A DNA stretch of 64,000 nt from Paraburkholderia sp. BL9I2N2 (GTDB lineage Bacteria; Pseudomonadota; Gammaproteobacteria; Burkholderiales; Burkholderiaceae). A program made the position numbers and the translations under genes. The notes beneath the pieces are model-generated. The model saw only the letters and a program-made list of their open reading frames with translations, made no database searches and was not told the DNA's origin. The stretch lies in contig NZ_SMGP01000005.1 of NCBI RefSeq assembly GCF_004339745.1, positions 186,001 to 250,000 of the forward strand, in the 5' to 3' direction. Position 1 is the first letter of the stretch. Each line of letters starts with the position of its first letter. Of this stretch, positions 8,784-17,766 are shown piece after piece.

Positions 8784-9437
8784 ATGGATAAATTCATCGT
8801 ACACACCGGCGTCGTGGCGCCGCTCGATCGCGAGAACGTCGATACGGACGCGATCATTCCGAAGCAATTCCTGAAGTCGATCAAGCGCACGGGTTTCGGT
8901 CCGAACGCGTTCGACGAATGGCGCTACCTCGACCACGGCGAGCCGGGTCAGGACAATTCGAAGCGTCCGCTGAATCCGGATTTCGTGTTGAACCAGCCGC
9001 GCTACCAGGGCGCTTCGGTGCTGCTGGCGCGCAAGAATTTCGGTTGTGGTAGCTCGCGCGAGCACGCGCCCTGGGCGCTGGAGCAATACGGCTTTCGCGC
9101 GCTGATCGCGCCGAGTTTCGCCGACATTTTCTATAACAACTGCTTCAAGAACGGCGTGTTGCCGATCGTGCTGACCGAACAGCAAGTGGATCACCTGTTC
9201 AACGAGACGTATGCGTTCAACGGTTTCAAGCTGACGGTCGATCTCGAGGCGCAAGTCGTGCGCACGTCGGACGGCGGCACCGAATATCCGTTCGAAGTCG
9301 CGGCGTTCCGCAAGTACTGCCTGCTGAACGGCTTCGACGACATCGGCCTCACGCTGCGTCACGCGGACAAGATTCGCCAGTTCGAAGCGGAGCGCATTAC
9401 GAAGCAGCCTTGGCTGAATCACCGCATCGTCGGTTAA
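8784..9437 (+). CDS. leuD: 3-isopropylmalate dehydratase small subunit
   Basis: 217-residue swivel-domain subunit completing isopropylmalate isomerase with LeuC. It has the N-terminal block VVAPLDRENVDTDAIIPKQF and the conserved FGCGSSREHAPWAL segment. The start MDKFIVHTGVV at 8784 is the family start; an in-frame upstream extension would cover the spacer after the lipoprotein gene and is rejected. Confidence 0.96.
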   Translation: MDKFIVHTGVVAPLDRENVDTDAIIPKQFLKSIKRTGFGPNAFDEWRYLDHGEPGQDNSKRPLNPDFVLNQPRYQGASVLLARKNFGCGSSREHAPWALEQYGFRALIAPSFADIFYNNCFKNGVLPIVLTEQQVDHLFNETYAFNGFKLTVDLEAQVVRTSDGGTEYPFEVAAFRKYCLLNGFDDIGLTLRHADKIRQFEAERITKQPWLNHRIVG

Positions 9438-9478
9438 GCGCGTCGGGTCTCTGAGGCCCGCTCGTTGATTCAAGCTCG

Positions 9479-9553
9479 CAAGAAAACGCCGGGGCGCCCC
9501 AAGTTTTCTTGCCCCCGCGGGGGGCCTGACGCGAAGCGACAGGTCTGGGGGCA
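9479..9553. repeat. REP-like double hairpin between leuD and leuB
   Basis: Two adjacent inverted repeats in the 150-base leuD-leuB gap. The first pairs CAAGAAAAC (9479-9487) with GTTTTCTTG (9503-9511), a perfect 9-bp arm with GGGGC/GCCCC inside. The second pairs TGCCCCC (9510-9516) with GGGGGCA (9547-9553) around an inner arm CCTGACGC-GAA-GCGACAGG with one mismatch. This layout resembles dispersed intergenic palindromes of beta-proteobacteria. No other copy was noticed in the window. Confidence 0.7.
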
Positions 9554-9587
9554 CTCTCACTCTCGAAGCAAACATCAAGGAATTCGC

Positions 9588-10655
9588 ATGAAGATCGCAG
9601 TCTTGCCGGGCGACGGCATCGGTCCCGAAATCGTCAAGGAAGCCGTCAAGGTCCTGAATGTACTCGGCGAAAAGTTCGAACTCGAAGAAGCGCCGGTTGG
9701 CGGCGCGGGCTACGAAGCGAAGGGCCACCCGCTGCCCGACTCGACGCTGACGCTGGCGAAAGAAGCCGACGCGATCCTGTTCGGCGCCGTCGGCGACTGG
9801 AAATATGACTCGCTCGAACGCGCGCTTCGCCCGGAGCAGGCCATTCTGGGTCTGCGCAAGCATCTGCAACTGTTCGCGAACTTCCGTCCGGCGATCTGCT
9901 ATCCGCAACTCACCGGCGCGTCGTCGTTGAAGGAAGAGATCGTCTCGGGCCTCGACATCCTGATCGTGCGTGAACTGAACGGCGACATCTATTTCGGCGC
10001 GCCGCGCGGCGTGCGTTCGTCGCCGGACGGGCTGTTCGAAGGCGCGAAGGAAGGCTTCGACACGATGCGTTATTCGGAGCCCGAAGTGCGCCGCATCGCG
10101 CACGTCGCGTTTCAGGCGGCGCAAAAGCGTCAGAAGAAGCTGACGAGCGTGGACAAGGCCAATGTGCTCGAAACCTCGCAGTTCTGGCGCGACGTGATGA
10201 TCGACGTATCGAAGGAATATGCGGACGTCGAGTTGTCGCACATGTATGTCGATAACGCCGCGATGCAACTGGTTAAGGCGCCGAAGGCGTTCGACGTGGT
10301 CGTCACCGGCAACATGTTCGGCGACATTCTCTCCGACGAAGCGGCCATGCTGACGGGTTCGATCGGCATGCTGCCGTCCGCCTCGCTCGACAAGAACAAC
10401 AAGGGCTTGTACGAGCCGTCGCATGGTTCGGCACCGGACATCGCCGGCAAGGGCGTCGCGAATCCGCTCGCCACGATTCTGTCGGCGGCCATGATGCTGC
10501 GCTATTCGCTGAACAAGGCGGAGCAGGCGGATCGTATCGAAAACGCCGTGAGAAAGGTGCTCGAACAAGGCTATCGCACCGGCGATATTCTTACGCCGGG
10601 TTGCAAGCAGGTCGGCACCGTCGCGATGGGCGACGCGGTCGTTGCAGCGCTGTAA
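9588..10655 (+). CDS. leuB: 3-isopropylmalate dehydrogenase
   Basis: 355 residues. Oxidative decarboxylation of 3-isopropylmalate with NAD+. N-terminus MKIAVLPGDGIGPEIV is canonical; NMFGDILSDEAAMLTGSIGMLPSASL and YEPSHGSAPDIAGKG hold the metal- and NAD-binding residues. The start has AAGGAATTCGC upstream. The in-frame extension to 9465 crosses the hairpin repeat and is not coding. Last of the three leu structural genes here; leuA is not in the window. Confidence 0.97.
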   Translation: MKIAVLPGDGIGPEIVKEAVKVLNVLGEKFELEEAPVGGAGYEAKGHPLPDSTLTLAKEADAILFGAVGDWKYDSLERALRPEQAILGLRKHLQLFANFRPAICYPQLTGASSLKEEIVSGLDILIVRELNGDIYFGAPRGVRSSPDGLFEGAKEGFDTMRYSEPEVRRIAHVAFQAAQKRQKKLTSVDKANVLETSQFWRDVMIDVSKEYADVELSHMYVDNAAMQLVKAPKAFDVVVTGNMFGDILSDEAAMLTGSIGMLPSASLDKNNKGLYEPSHGSAPDIAGKGVANPLATILSAAMMLRYSLNKAEQADRIENAVRKVLEQGYRTGDILTPGCKQVGTVAMGDAVVAAL

Positions 10656-10811
10656 AAGCAGGCAAGTAATGCAGGCAAGTAAAGCGGTAGTCAGGTCGAC
10701 AAACGGCCTTTAAAACGCGAATTGGCCTCGAAAGAGGCCGATTCGCGCAATACGGACGGCAGCGGCGGACATTGACGTCGCCGGATTCCGGTTTTCGTGT
10801 ATATTGTAGCG

Positions 10812-10940
10812 ATGGCGCACACAGCTCAAATCTCCTCGATTTCGACACTGCACGGCAAAACGGCCCGTGTGGTTGAGCTCGCCATTACCGCCAAAGCTTC
10901 CATTAAAACGATTACCCCGAAAACGATCACGAAGCGCTGA
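10812..10940 (+). CDS. Small unassigned ORF upstream of asd
   Basis: 42 codons, MAHTAQISSISTLHGKTAR..., rich in Thr, Lys and Ile, ending KTITKR. It lies alone in the 369-base leuB-asd gap. TATATT (10800-10805) is 6 bases before the ATG, which would make a message with almost no leader; a TTGACG at 10772 is 22 bases further up, longer than ideal. No ribosome-binding site or known domain. It may be a real small protein, a leader peptide, or just the transcribed 5' region of asd. Confidence 0.4.
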   Translation: MAHTAQISSISTLHGKTARVVELAITAKASIKTITPKTITKR

Positions 10941-11024
10941 TCGTCCGTCGTGCCCGCTCATCTTCCCCGCGCGGTCACTGCGGGCAAAGATGCGGGGAAG
11001 TTTCCATTCGAAGGGTATGAAGTC

Positions 11025-12146
11025 ATGAACGTAGGTCTCGTAGGTTGGCGCGGCATGGTCGGCAGCGTCCTGATGCAACGCATGCAGCAGGAAGGCGATT
11101 TCGATCTTATCGAACCGGTGTTTTTCAGCACCAGCAACGCGGGCGGCAACGCGCCGTCGTTCGCCAAAAACGAGACCAAGCTCAAAGATGCGACAAGCAT
11201 CGACGACCTGAAGAAGTGCGAAGCGATCATCTCGTGCCAGGGCGGCGACTACACGAACGAAGTGTTCCCGAAGCTGCGCGCCGCGGGCTGGAACGGCTAC
11301 TGGATCGACGCGGCGTCGTCGCTGCGCATGAAGGACGACGCGGTCATCATTCTCGATCCGGTCAACCTCGACGTGATCAAGAACGCGTTGGTCAAGGGCC
11401 AGAAGAACTTCATCGGCGGCAATTGCACCGTTAGCCTGATGCTGATGGCGCTCGGCGGCCTGTTCCGCGAAAACCTCGTCGACTGGATGACGGCTATGAC
11501 GTATCAGGCCGCTTCGGGCGCGGGCGCGCAAAACATGCGCGAACTGCTGCAGCAAATGGGCACGCTGTACGGTGCGGCGAAGGAAGACCTGGCGGATCCG
11601 TCGTCGGCGATTCTCGACATCGACCGCCGCGTGCTGAGCGCGATGAACAGCGACCGTATGCCGACCGACAACTTCGGCGTGCCGCTCGCCGGGTCGCTGA
11701 TTCCGTGGATCGACAAGGATCTCGGCAACGGCATGTCGAAGGAAGAGTGGAAGGGCGGCGCGGAAACCAACAAGATTCTCGGCAAGCCCGCCATGGGCAC
11801 GCCGGGTTCGATTCCGGTCGACGGCCTGTGCGTGCGCATCGGCGCAATGCGCTGCCACTCGCAGGCACTGACCATCAAGCTGAACAAGGACGTGCCGCTC
11901 GACGAAGTGAACAGCATCCTCGCGTCGGGCAACGACTGGGTCAAGGTCGTGCCGAACGAGCGTGAAGCGTCGATGCGCGATCTGTCCCCGGCGGTGGTGA
12001 CGGGTACGCTGACGGTGCCGGTCGGCCGCGTGCGCAAACTGGCGATGGGCGGCGAATACCTGTCGGCTTTCACGGTCGGCGATCAGTTGTTGTGGGGCGC
12101 TGCGGAACCGCTGCGTCGCATGCTTCGCATTGTGCTCGACAAGTAA
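11025..12146 (+). CDS. asd: Aspartate-semialdehyde dehydrogenase
   Basis: 373 residues, the length of the Gram-negative Asd type. Reduces aspartyl-phosphate to the semialdehyde for lysine, threonine, methionine and diaminopimelate. N-terminal NADP motif VGLVGWRGMVGSVL; the active-site cysteine is in GGNCTVSLMLMALGG (about residue 135); MTYQAASGAGAQNM and RIGAMRCHSQAL with the catalytic His follow. The ATG at 11025 gives the canonical start MNVGLVGWRG; the longer in-frame ORF from 10950 is not supported. Confidence 0.97.
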   Translation: MNVGLVGWRGMVGSVLMQRMQQEGDFDLIEPVFFSTSNAGGNAPSFAKNETKLKDATSIDDLKKCEAIISCQGGDYTNEVFPKLRAAGWNGYWIDAASSLRMKDDAVIILDPVNLDVIKNALVKGQKNFIGGNCTVSLMLMALGGLFRENLVDWMTAMTYQAASGAGAQNMRELLQQMGTLYGAAKEDLADPSSAILDIDRRVLSAMNSDRMPTDNFGVPLAGSLIPWIDKDLGNGMSKEEWKGGAETNKILGKPAMGTPGSIPVDGLCVRIGAMRCHSQALTIKLNKDVPLDEVNSILASGNDWVKVVPNEREASMRDLSPAVVTGTLTVPVGRVRKLAMGGEYLSAFTVGDQLLWGAAEPLRRMLRIVLDK

Positions 12147-12183
12147 AGTAAACTACGCGCTCACGACGCGTAGAAAACTCAAG

Positions 12184-12211
12184 AAGCGTCGCGCTTGCGC
12201 GGCGCTTTTTT
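12184..12211 (+). terminator. Rho-independent terminator after asd
   Basis: A 10-bp stem (AAGCGTCGCG / CGCGGCGCTT, one G-U pair) with a CTTG loop is followed by six Ts. It separates asd from the fimV-truA-trp array. Confidence 0.85.
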
Positions 12212-12285
12212 CATTGTGTGCTCCGATTATCTTGTCTCTTTCCAACCGCAAAAAAGGGCTGCGCGCTGACGCGCCAGGAGTCCCG

Positions 12286-14985
12286 ATGAACCTTCGACTC
12301 TCATCCCTTCGGGCTATGTTCATTCATCGAGGTGCGGGCCGATTGGCCGCTGCCACGGCTGCGGCTCTCGCGCTGGCGGGTGCTGGCATGGGCAGCGCTC
12401 TCGCCGCGCCGGGCGATGCCGCGAGCGCGCCGGACGCCGCCTCCGTTTCGTACGCGAACGGCGGTCAAGTGACGGTACGGCCTGGACAGTCGCTGAACGA
12501 CGTGGCGATTGCCGTCACGCAGTCGCACGACAAAGCGACGCTCGCGCGCGCCTCGCGCGCGCTCTTCGATGCGAACCCGAATGCCTTCATGAGCCACGAC
12601 CCGAGCCGGTTGCGGCTGGGCGCGGTGCTGACGGTGCCCGTGTTGGATGCGTCGGGCGCGCTGGCTGCGTCGGCGGCGGGTGTTGCGGCGGCGGCTTCCG
12701 CGGCTGCGCCTGCTTCCACGTCGAATGCAGCCCCGGCGACCGACGCGGCGAGTGCTGCAGCGCAGGTCAACGCGGCGGCGGCAAGCGCAGCAAGCGCTGC
12801 GACTCGCGCGGCGACGCCGGCCGCGCCTGCTGTTTCGGCGATGGCCAGTGCGGCCACTGAGGCAAGCTCGGTGGCGCTTGGCGGCACGGCTTCATCGGCG
12901 CCGGTCGCGGGATCGCAGGCGGCGGCACTGCCGGCCAGCGGCACCCATGAGTGGACCGGTTCGATCCAGCCCTCGGCTAGCGAGGCTGCTGAAGGCGCAT
13001 CCACGGCTGGTGCAGGAACGAATCCGGCGACGACCGCCGCGCAGCCGGCGTCGCAACCGCGCGCGCAGGTGTCGAGCTTGCAGCAATTGCTCGCGCTGAA
13101 GAATCGAGTGCTGATGGAGTTGCAGAAGCATGGCATCGGCGGGACCCCGCCTGCTTCGGGCACCGCGTCGAACAATGTCGCGCAGCCGGCAGCTGGCGTG
13201 TCTTCAGTGGCGGCTGTGCCGAGTCATGGCGCTACGCCGGTGGCATCGACGTCGAATGATGCCGGCATGTCGCAGACGGAGTTGAGCGTGGCGGCGGCGG
13301 TCGGCGCGGCGCTGGTCGCGCTGCTGGCGGCGTTGCGTATGGGCCGGCGTAAGCGCGAACGTGCGGCGGCGGAAGCTGCGTCGGCGGATGGCGATGCGGC
13401 GGTGTCCACGCGCACGACGGGTCCGCAGGACATCGTTTCGACGCGCGAGCACGTTCCGGTGCGCGAAGCGTCGGACGCCGGCGATGATGCGGCCGTGGGA
13501 AATGCGGCGGCGCTGGCGGCTGCGGAACGTGAAGCTGCCGAAGGTGACGCGGCGGCGCGTGAAATGGCGGAGCGTGTGGCGGCGGAGCGCGACGCGGAGA
13601 TTCGTCAGGTGGCTGCGCGGGAGGCGGCGGAGAAAGCGGCGGCGGAACGTGTGGCTGAAGAACGGGCTGCGGCAGAGCGTGCTGCGGCGGAACGCGCTGC
13701 GGCGGAGCAAGCAGAGGCCGAGCGCGCAGCGGCAGAGCGCGCGGCGGCGGAACGTGCGGCAGCGGAGCAAGCAGAGGCAGAGCGCGCAGCGGCGGAACGC
13801 ATGGCAGCGGAGCGAGCAGAGGCCGAGCGCGCAGCGGCGGAACGCACGGCAGCGGAGCAAGCAGCGGCAGAGCGCGCAGCGGCGGAGCGGGCAACCGCAG
13901 AGCGTGCAGCGGAACAACATCCGTCAGGCCACGCAACCTTCCCCTTACCCGACCACATCTCGCAAGAGCGCGACGCAACACACGCGTCCGTCGAACCCGC
14001 GCAATTGGATTCGAACACCGCTCCATCCGCTCAGAGTGGCTTCACTCCCGAGCCTCTCCCGGCGCCGTACCACGACGACTTCGATAGCGCGACCACGGCC
14101 GCAAGCCTTGCCGCCGCTGCGGAACTCGGCGCCGAGGCGTTGCCGCTGGCGCCCCTCGAACCCGTCGACGAAGCCTTCCTGCACGAGGAACCTGCCCATC
14201 GTCTGCAATGGGACGACGTGCCGGCTGTGCCGCAGGAACCTTCCGTCGAGCCGCACACGACTTCGGCGTTCGGCCAGCCGTACAGCGACGCACCGGTGCC
14301 GGCCGCGCCGTTGGCGGGTGAGACGCAGCAAGCGCACGCCGAACCGTCGTATGAACCACACCAAGCGGCCCAATCGGCCCAAACGGCACCATCCGATGCC
14401 GCACCGAAGCTCGAGCCTGAAGAACCGCTAGCGCAACCCCAGTCCGCGCCAGCAGCCGTGCCGGCCGAATTCCCGCGCGACGCCGTCGATGCGTTCGGCA
14501 GCCTCGACATGCCGTTGCCCCCGCGCGTCGAGTCGTCCGCAGACGCCCTGCAAGTGCCCGCCTCACTGTCGACCCAACCGGTGGCATCGCCGGAATTCAC
14601 GGCGAAACATGCTGCGCCGTTACCGCACCCGGACGACGACGCGCCGCATATCGCCGACGAAATCACCGCCGGCACCGCAGGCCACGCGGCCGTCGCGGGC
14701 CTGGGTGCGGGTTTAGGTACGGGCTTCGGCGCATCCGGCTTCGGCGCGTTGAAGCTCGATTTCGACCTCGAGTTGCCGCCGAGCCCGGCCCAGCCGTTGC
14801 CGGCGTTCACGCAGAACGATCTCGGCCGCATCGCTCGCAACAAGCTCGAACTGGCGGCCGAGTACATCGAACTCGGCGATCTGTCCGGCGCGCGCGCGCT
14901 CATCAACGAAGTGATCGAGACGAACGATCCGGGTACGCGCACCGAGGCCCGCGCGTTGCTCTCAACGCTCGCCCCGTTGTCGTGA
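12286..14985 (+). CDS. FimV/HubP-like polar landmark protein
   Basis: 899 residues from the ATG at 12286, which has AGGAG 5 bases upstream. Order: signal-like N-terminus ending SALAA; a LysM-like segment (about 50-115, QVTVRPGQSLNDVAIAV); a long Ala-rich periplasmic linker; one membrane helix (about 333-352, VAAAVGAALVALLAAL) followed by RMGRRKRE; an AAER-repeat coiled coil (about 405-543); an acidic Pro-rich linker; and a C-terminal FimV-type TPR-like block (RNKLELAAEYIELGDLSGAR, about 848-867). This is the FimV/HubP/TspA architecture, which organises the cell pole and type IV pili. Its stop overlaps the truA start. Confidence 0.85.
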   Translation: MNLRLSSLRAMFIHRGAGRLAAATAAALALAGAGMGSALAAPGDAASAPDAASVSYANGGQVTVRPGQSLNDVAIAVTQSHDKATLARASRALFDANPNAFMSHDPSRLRLGAVLTVPVLDASGALAASAAGVAAAASAAAPASTSNAAPATDAASAAAQVNAAAASAASAATRAATPAAPAVSAMASAATEASSVALGGTASSAPVAGSQAAALPASGTHEWTGSIQPSASEAAEGASTAGAGTNPATTAAQPASQPRAQVSSLQQLLALKNRVLMELQKHGIGGTPPASGTASNNVAQPAAGVSSVAAVPSHGATPVASTSNDAGMSQTELSVAAAVGAALVALLAALRMGRRKRERAAAEAASADGDAAVSTRTTGPQDIVSTREHVPVREASDAGDDAAVGNAAALAAAEREAAEGDAAAREMAERVAAERDAEIRQVAAREAAEKAAAERVAEERAAAERAAAERAAAEQAEAERAAAERAAAERAAAEQAEAERAAAERMAAERAEAERAAAERTAAEQAAAERAAAERATAERAAEQHPSGHATFPLPDHISQERDATHASVEPAQLDSNTAPSAQSGFTPEPLPAPYHDDFDSATTAASLAAAAELGAEALPLAPLEPVDEAFLHEEPAHRLQWDDVPAVPQEPSVEPHTTSAFGQPYSDAPVPAAPLAGETQQAHAEPSYEPHQAAQSAQTAPSDAAPKLEPEEPLAQPQSAPAAVPAEFPRDAVDAFGSLDMPLPPRVESSADALQVPASLSTQPVASPEFTAKHAAPLPHPDDDAPHIADEITAGTAGHAAVAGLGAGLGTGFGASGFGALKLDFDLELPPSPAQPLPAFTQNDLGRIARNKLELAAEYIELGDLSGARALINEVIETNDPGTRTEARALLSTLAPLS
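13620..13915 (+). repeat. In-gene tandem repeats encoding AAER/AEAERAA coiled coil
   Basis: Imperfect repeats of about 12-24 bases built on GCGGCGGAGCG or GCAGCGGAACG give (A-A-E-R)n and AEQAEAERAA units inside the FimV-like gene. The reading frame is kept throughout, as expected for a charged single alpha helix or coiled coil. Copy number could vary between strains. Confidence 0.8.
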
Positions 14986-15794
14986 AGCGTATTGCTCTAG
15001 GCGTCCAGTACGACGGTTCGGCATTCTGCGGTTGGCAGTCGCAACCGCACCGCAACACCGTTCAGGACGAGCTCGAACGGGCGCTGCGCGAGTTCGCGCA
15101 GACGCCGGTGCAAACCGTCGTCGCGGGCCGCACGGATACAGGGGTGCATGGTCTCGGCCAGGTCGTGCACTTCGACACAGAACTCGATCGCGCCGACGTG
15201 TCCTGGGTTCGCGGCACCAATTCGTTCCTGCCGAAGACCATCTCGATCCAGTGGGCCAAGCCGATGCCCGACGAGTTCCACGCACGTTTCTCGGCGTTCG
15301 AGCGGACCTATTACTATGTGCTGTACGTTCATCCGGTGCGCTCGCCGATGCTGGCGACGCGCGCCGGTTGGGTGCATACGGCGCTAGACGTCGGCGCGAT
15401 GCGGGCGGCCGCGGCTCATCTGATCGGCGAGCACGATTTTTCGGCGTTCCGTTCGTCGCAATGTCAGGCGAAAACGCCGGTCAAGCATCTGTATCAGATC
15501 GACGTACGGGAGCAGGGCGACTTCGTCCATTTCCGTTTTCGGGCGAACGCCTTCCTGCATCATATGGTGCGCAACCTGATGGGCTGTCTCGTCTACATCG
15601 GCCGTGGCCGTCGCCCGGTCGAATGGATGGCCGAGGTGCTCGCGAGCCGCGATCGCGATTTCGCCGCGCCGACCTTCATGCCAGACGGCTTGTATCTGGC
15701 GCAGGTGGGCTATCCTGAGCAATTCGCCGTGCCCGCGCCGCAGACAGGCAGCGTGCCGTGGAGTACCGTATGGACCGAGCAAGCCCAAACATGA
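14982..15794 (+). CDS. truA: tRNA pseudouridine synthase A
   Basis: 270 residues; modifies U38-U40 in the tRNA anticodon arm. The catalytic aspartate is in AGRTDTGVHGLGQVVHF (about residues 48-64). The start is a GTG whose last two bases are shared with the TGA of the FimV-like gene (GTGA), so translation is probably coupled. The fimV-truA-trpF order is common in beta- and gamma-proteobacteria and supports the FimV call upstream. Confidence 0.95.
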   Translation: MKRIALGVQYDGSAFCGWQSQPHRNTVQDELERALREFAQTPVQTVVAGRTDTGVHGLGQVVHFDTELDRADVSWVRGTNSFLPKTISIQWAKPMPDEFHARFSAFERTYYYVLYVHPVRSPMLATRAGWVHTALDVGAMRAAAAHLIGEHDFSAFRSSQCQAKTPVKHLYQIDVREQGDFVHFRFRANAFLHHMVRNLMGCLVYIGRGRRPVEWMAEVLASRDRDFAAPTFMPDGLYLAQVGYPEQFAVPAPQTGSVPWSTVWTEQAQT

Positions 15795-16501
15795 AAGCAA
15801 CCGAAACCCTCGCGAACGAATCCCACGCCGGCGCGCAGCAGGCGGCGCCGCATCGCACGCGCATCAAGCTGTGCGGCCTGTCGAAGCCGGAAGACGTGCC
15901 CCACGCCATCGACCTCGGCGCCGACGCGATCGGCCTCGTGTTCTACCCGCCGAGCCCGCGCTCGGTCAGCGTCGCGCAGGCAGTCGAGCTGGTGCACGAC
16001 GTGCCGCCGTTCCTGTCGGTGGTCGGCTTGTTCGTCAACGCCACGCCGGACTGGATCCGCGAGGTCGCGAGCAACGTGGGCCTCACGCTGTTGCAGTTTC
16101 ACGGCGACGAGACGCCGGAACAGTGCGAATCGCTTGCCGGCGTTGCGGGTTTGCCTTGGTTGCGCGCGTTGCGCGTTGCGGCGGATACTCAGCCCGCCGA
16201 TTTGGTAAAATCGGCGCTTAGCTATTCAGCAGCCAGCGGCCTTCTGTTCGACACCCATGTCGAAGGATACGGCGGCGGCGGGAAGGTCTTCGATTGGTCA
16301 CTTATTCCAGCAGAGCTCGCGCGTCGGGCCGTTTTGAGTGGTGGGTTGAACGCGCAAAACGTCAGTGATGCGATCCATCGCGTGCGCCCGTACGCGGTCG
16401 ATGTCTCGAGCGGCATCGAAACGCCGGGCGCCAAGGGCGTGAAAGATCACGCCCGGATGGCGGCGTTCGTACGCGCGGTACGCGCAGCGGACGCCGAATG
16501 A
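15791..16501 (+). CDS. trpF: Phosphoribosylanthranilate isomerase
   Basis: 236 residues; third step of the tryptophan branch. TIM-barrel with the catalytic Cys in RIKLCGLSKPED (about residue 32), QFHGDETPEQC, and a C-terminal phosphate site PYAVDVSSGIETPGAKG. The chosen ATG overlaps the truA stop as ATGA; a 23-residue Ala-rich extension precedes the usual start, so initiation further in is possible. trpB follows after 60 bases. Confidence 0.95.
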   Translation: MKATETLANESHAGAQQAAPHRTRIKLCGLSKPEDVPHAIDLGADAIGLVFYPPSPRSVSVAQAVELVHDVPPFLSVVGLFVNATPDWIREVASNVGLTLLQFHGDETPEQCESLAGVAGLPWLRALRVAADTQPADLVKSALSYSAASGLLFDTHVEGYGGGGKVFDWSLIPAELARRAVLSGGLNAQNVSDAIHRVRPYAVDVSSGIETPGAKGVKDHARMAAFVRAVRAADAE

Positions 16502-16561
16502 TTCCGGCGCGGCGGTTGTCTCGCACGAGAGCCGCGCGCCACACTGAGAAGAGTGATCACC

Positions 16562-17755
16562 ATGTATAACTTGCCTGACGAAAGAGGCCATTTCGGCCAA
16601 TTTGGTGGCGTGTTCGTCGCTGAAACGTTGGTTCACGCGCTCGACGAGCTGCGTGCGGCGTACGAAAAATATAAGCAAGACCCGGAATTCGTCGCCGAAT
16701 ACGAGCGCGAACTGAAGTATTTTGTCGGCCGTCCGTCGCCGATTTATCACGCACAGCGCTGGAGCGAGATGCTCGGCGGCGCGCAGATTTTTCTCAAGCG
16801 TGAAGACCTGAATCACACCGGTGCGCACAAGGTCAACAACGTGATCGGGCAGGCGCTGCTTGCCAAGCGCATGGGCAAACCGCGCGTGATCGCGGAAACC
16901 GGCGCCGGCCAGCACGGCGTGGCCACGGCCACGATCGCCGCGCGGTTCGGCATGGAGTGCGTGGTCTACATGGGCGCGGAAGACGTGCGCCGCCAGGCCG
17001 CCAACGTGTATCGCATGAAACTGCTCGGCGCGACCGTCATACCCGTCGAGTCGGGCTCGCGGACCTTGAAGGACGCGTTGAACGAAGCCATGCGCGACTG
17101 GGTCACCAACGTCGAAAACACGTTCTACATCATCGGCACGGTCGCGGGGCCGCATCCGTACCCGATGATGGTGCGCGACTTTCAGCGTGTGATCGGCGAC
17201 GAGTGCAAGGTGCAAATGCCTGAACTGGTCGGTCGTCAGCCCGATGCGGTGATTGCGTGCGTTGGTGGCGGTTCGAATGCGATGGGCATCTTTTACCCAT
17301 ACATTGACGACACTTCGGTGAAATTGATCGGCGTCGAGGCTGCCGGCGACGGCATTGAATCCGGCCGCCACGCAGCGTCGCTGATCGGCGGAAGTCCCGG
17401 CGTGCTGCACGGCAACCGCACGTACCTGCTTCAGGATGAAAACGGCCAGATCATCGAGACTCATTCGGTGTCGGCGGGTCTGGATTATCCGGGTGTCGGT
17501 CCTGAGCACGCGTGGTTAAAAGACAGCAAACGCGCGGAATATGTCGGCATCACCGACGAAGAAGCGCTCAAGGCGTTCCACGATTGCTGCCGCATCGAAG
17601 GCATCATCCCGGCACTGGAATCCAGTCACGCGCTGGCCTATGCCACGAAACTCGCGCCGACGTTGCCGAAGGACAAGTACCTTCTGGTCAATTTGTCGGG
17701 CCGCGGCGACAAGGACATGCATACGGTCGCTGAGCGATCGGGCATTCAGTTCTGA
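16562..17755 (+). CDS. trpB: Tryptophan synthase beta chain
   Basis: 397 residues, PLP enzyme joining indole and serine. The PLP lysine is in LNHTGAHKVNNVIGQAL (about residue 88), the phosphate site is GGGSNAMG and the C-terminal DKYLLVNLSGRGDKD block is present. The start MYNLPDERGHFGQFGG is canonical, with GAGAAGAG 8 bases upstream. trpA is separated from it by a DNA methyltransferase gene, which is unusual. Confidence 0.97.
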   Translation: MYNLPDERGHFGQFGGVFVAETLVHALDELRAAYEKYKQDPEFVAEYERELKYFVGRPSPIYHAQRWSEMLGGAQIFLKREDLNHTGAHKVNNVIGQALLAKRMGKPRVIAETGAGQHGVATATIAARFGMECVVYMGAEDVRRQAANVYRMKLLGATVIPVESGSRTLKDALNEAMRDWVTNVENTFYIIGTVAGPHPYPMMVRDFQRVIGDECKVQMPELVGRQPDAVIACVGGGSNAMGIFYPYIDDTSVKLIGVEAAGDGIESGRHAASLIGGSPGVLHGNRTYLLQDENGQIIETHSVSAGLDYPGVGPEHAWLKDSKRAEYVGITDEEALKAFHDCCRIEGIIPALESSHALAYATKLAPTLPKDKYLLVNLSGRGDKDMHTVAERSGIQF

Positions 17756-17766
17756 GCGCCGCGACG

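Noticed and set aside
8439..10568. 709-codon minus-strand open frame over the leu genes
   Set aside because: Antisense shadow of leuD and leuB crossing intergenic repeats; composition typical of reverse-frame artefacts.
13620..13915. CRISPR-like tandem array
   Set aside because: The repeats are contiguous, in frame and encode AAER units in a FimV-like protein; there are no unique spacers.
16203..16211. Internal promoter in trpF (GGTAAAAT)
   Set aside because: Only a -10-like hexamer inside coding sequence, with no matching -35; not enough to report.
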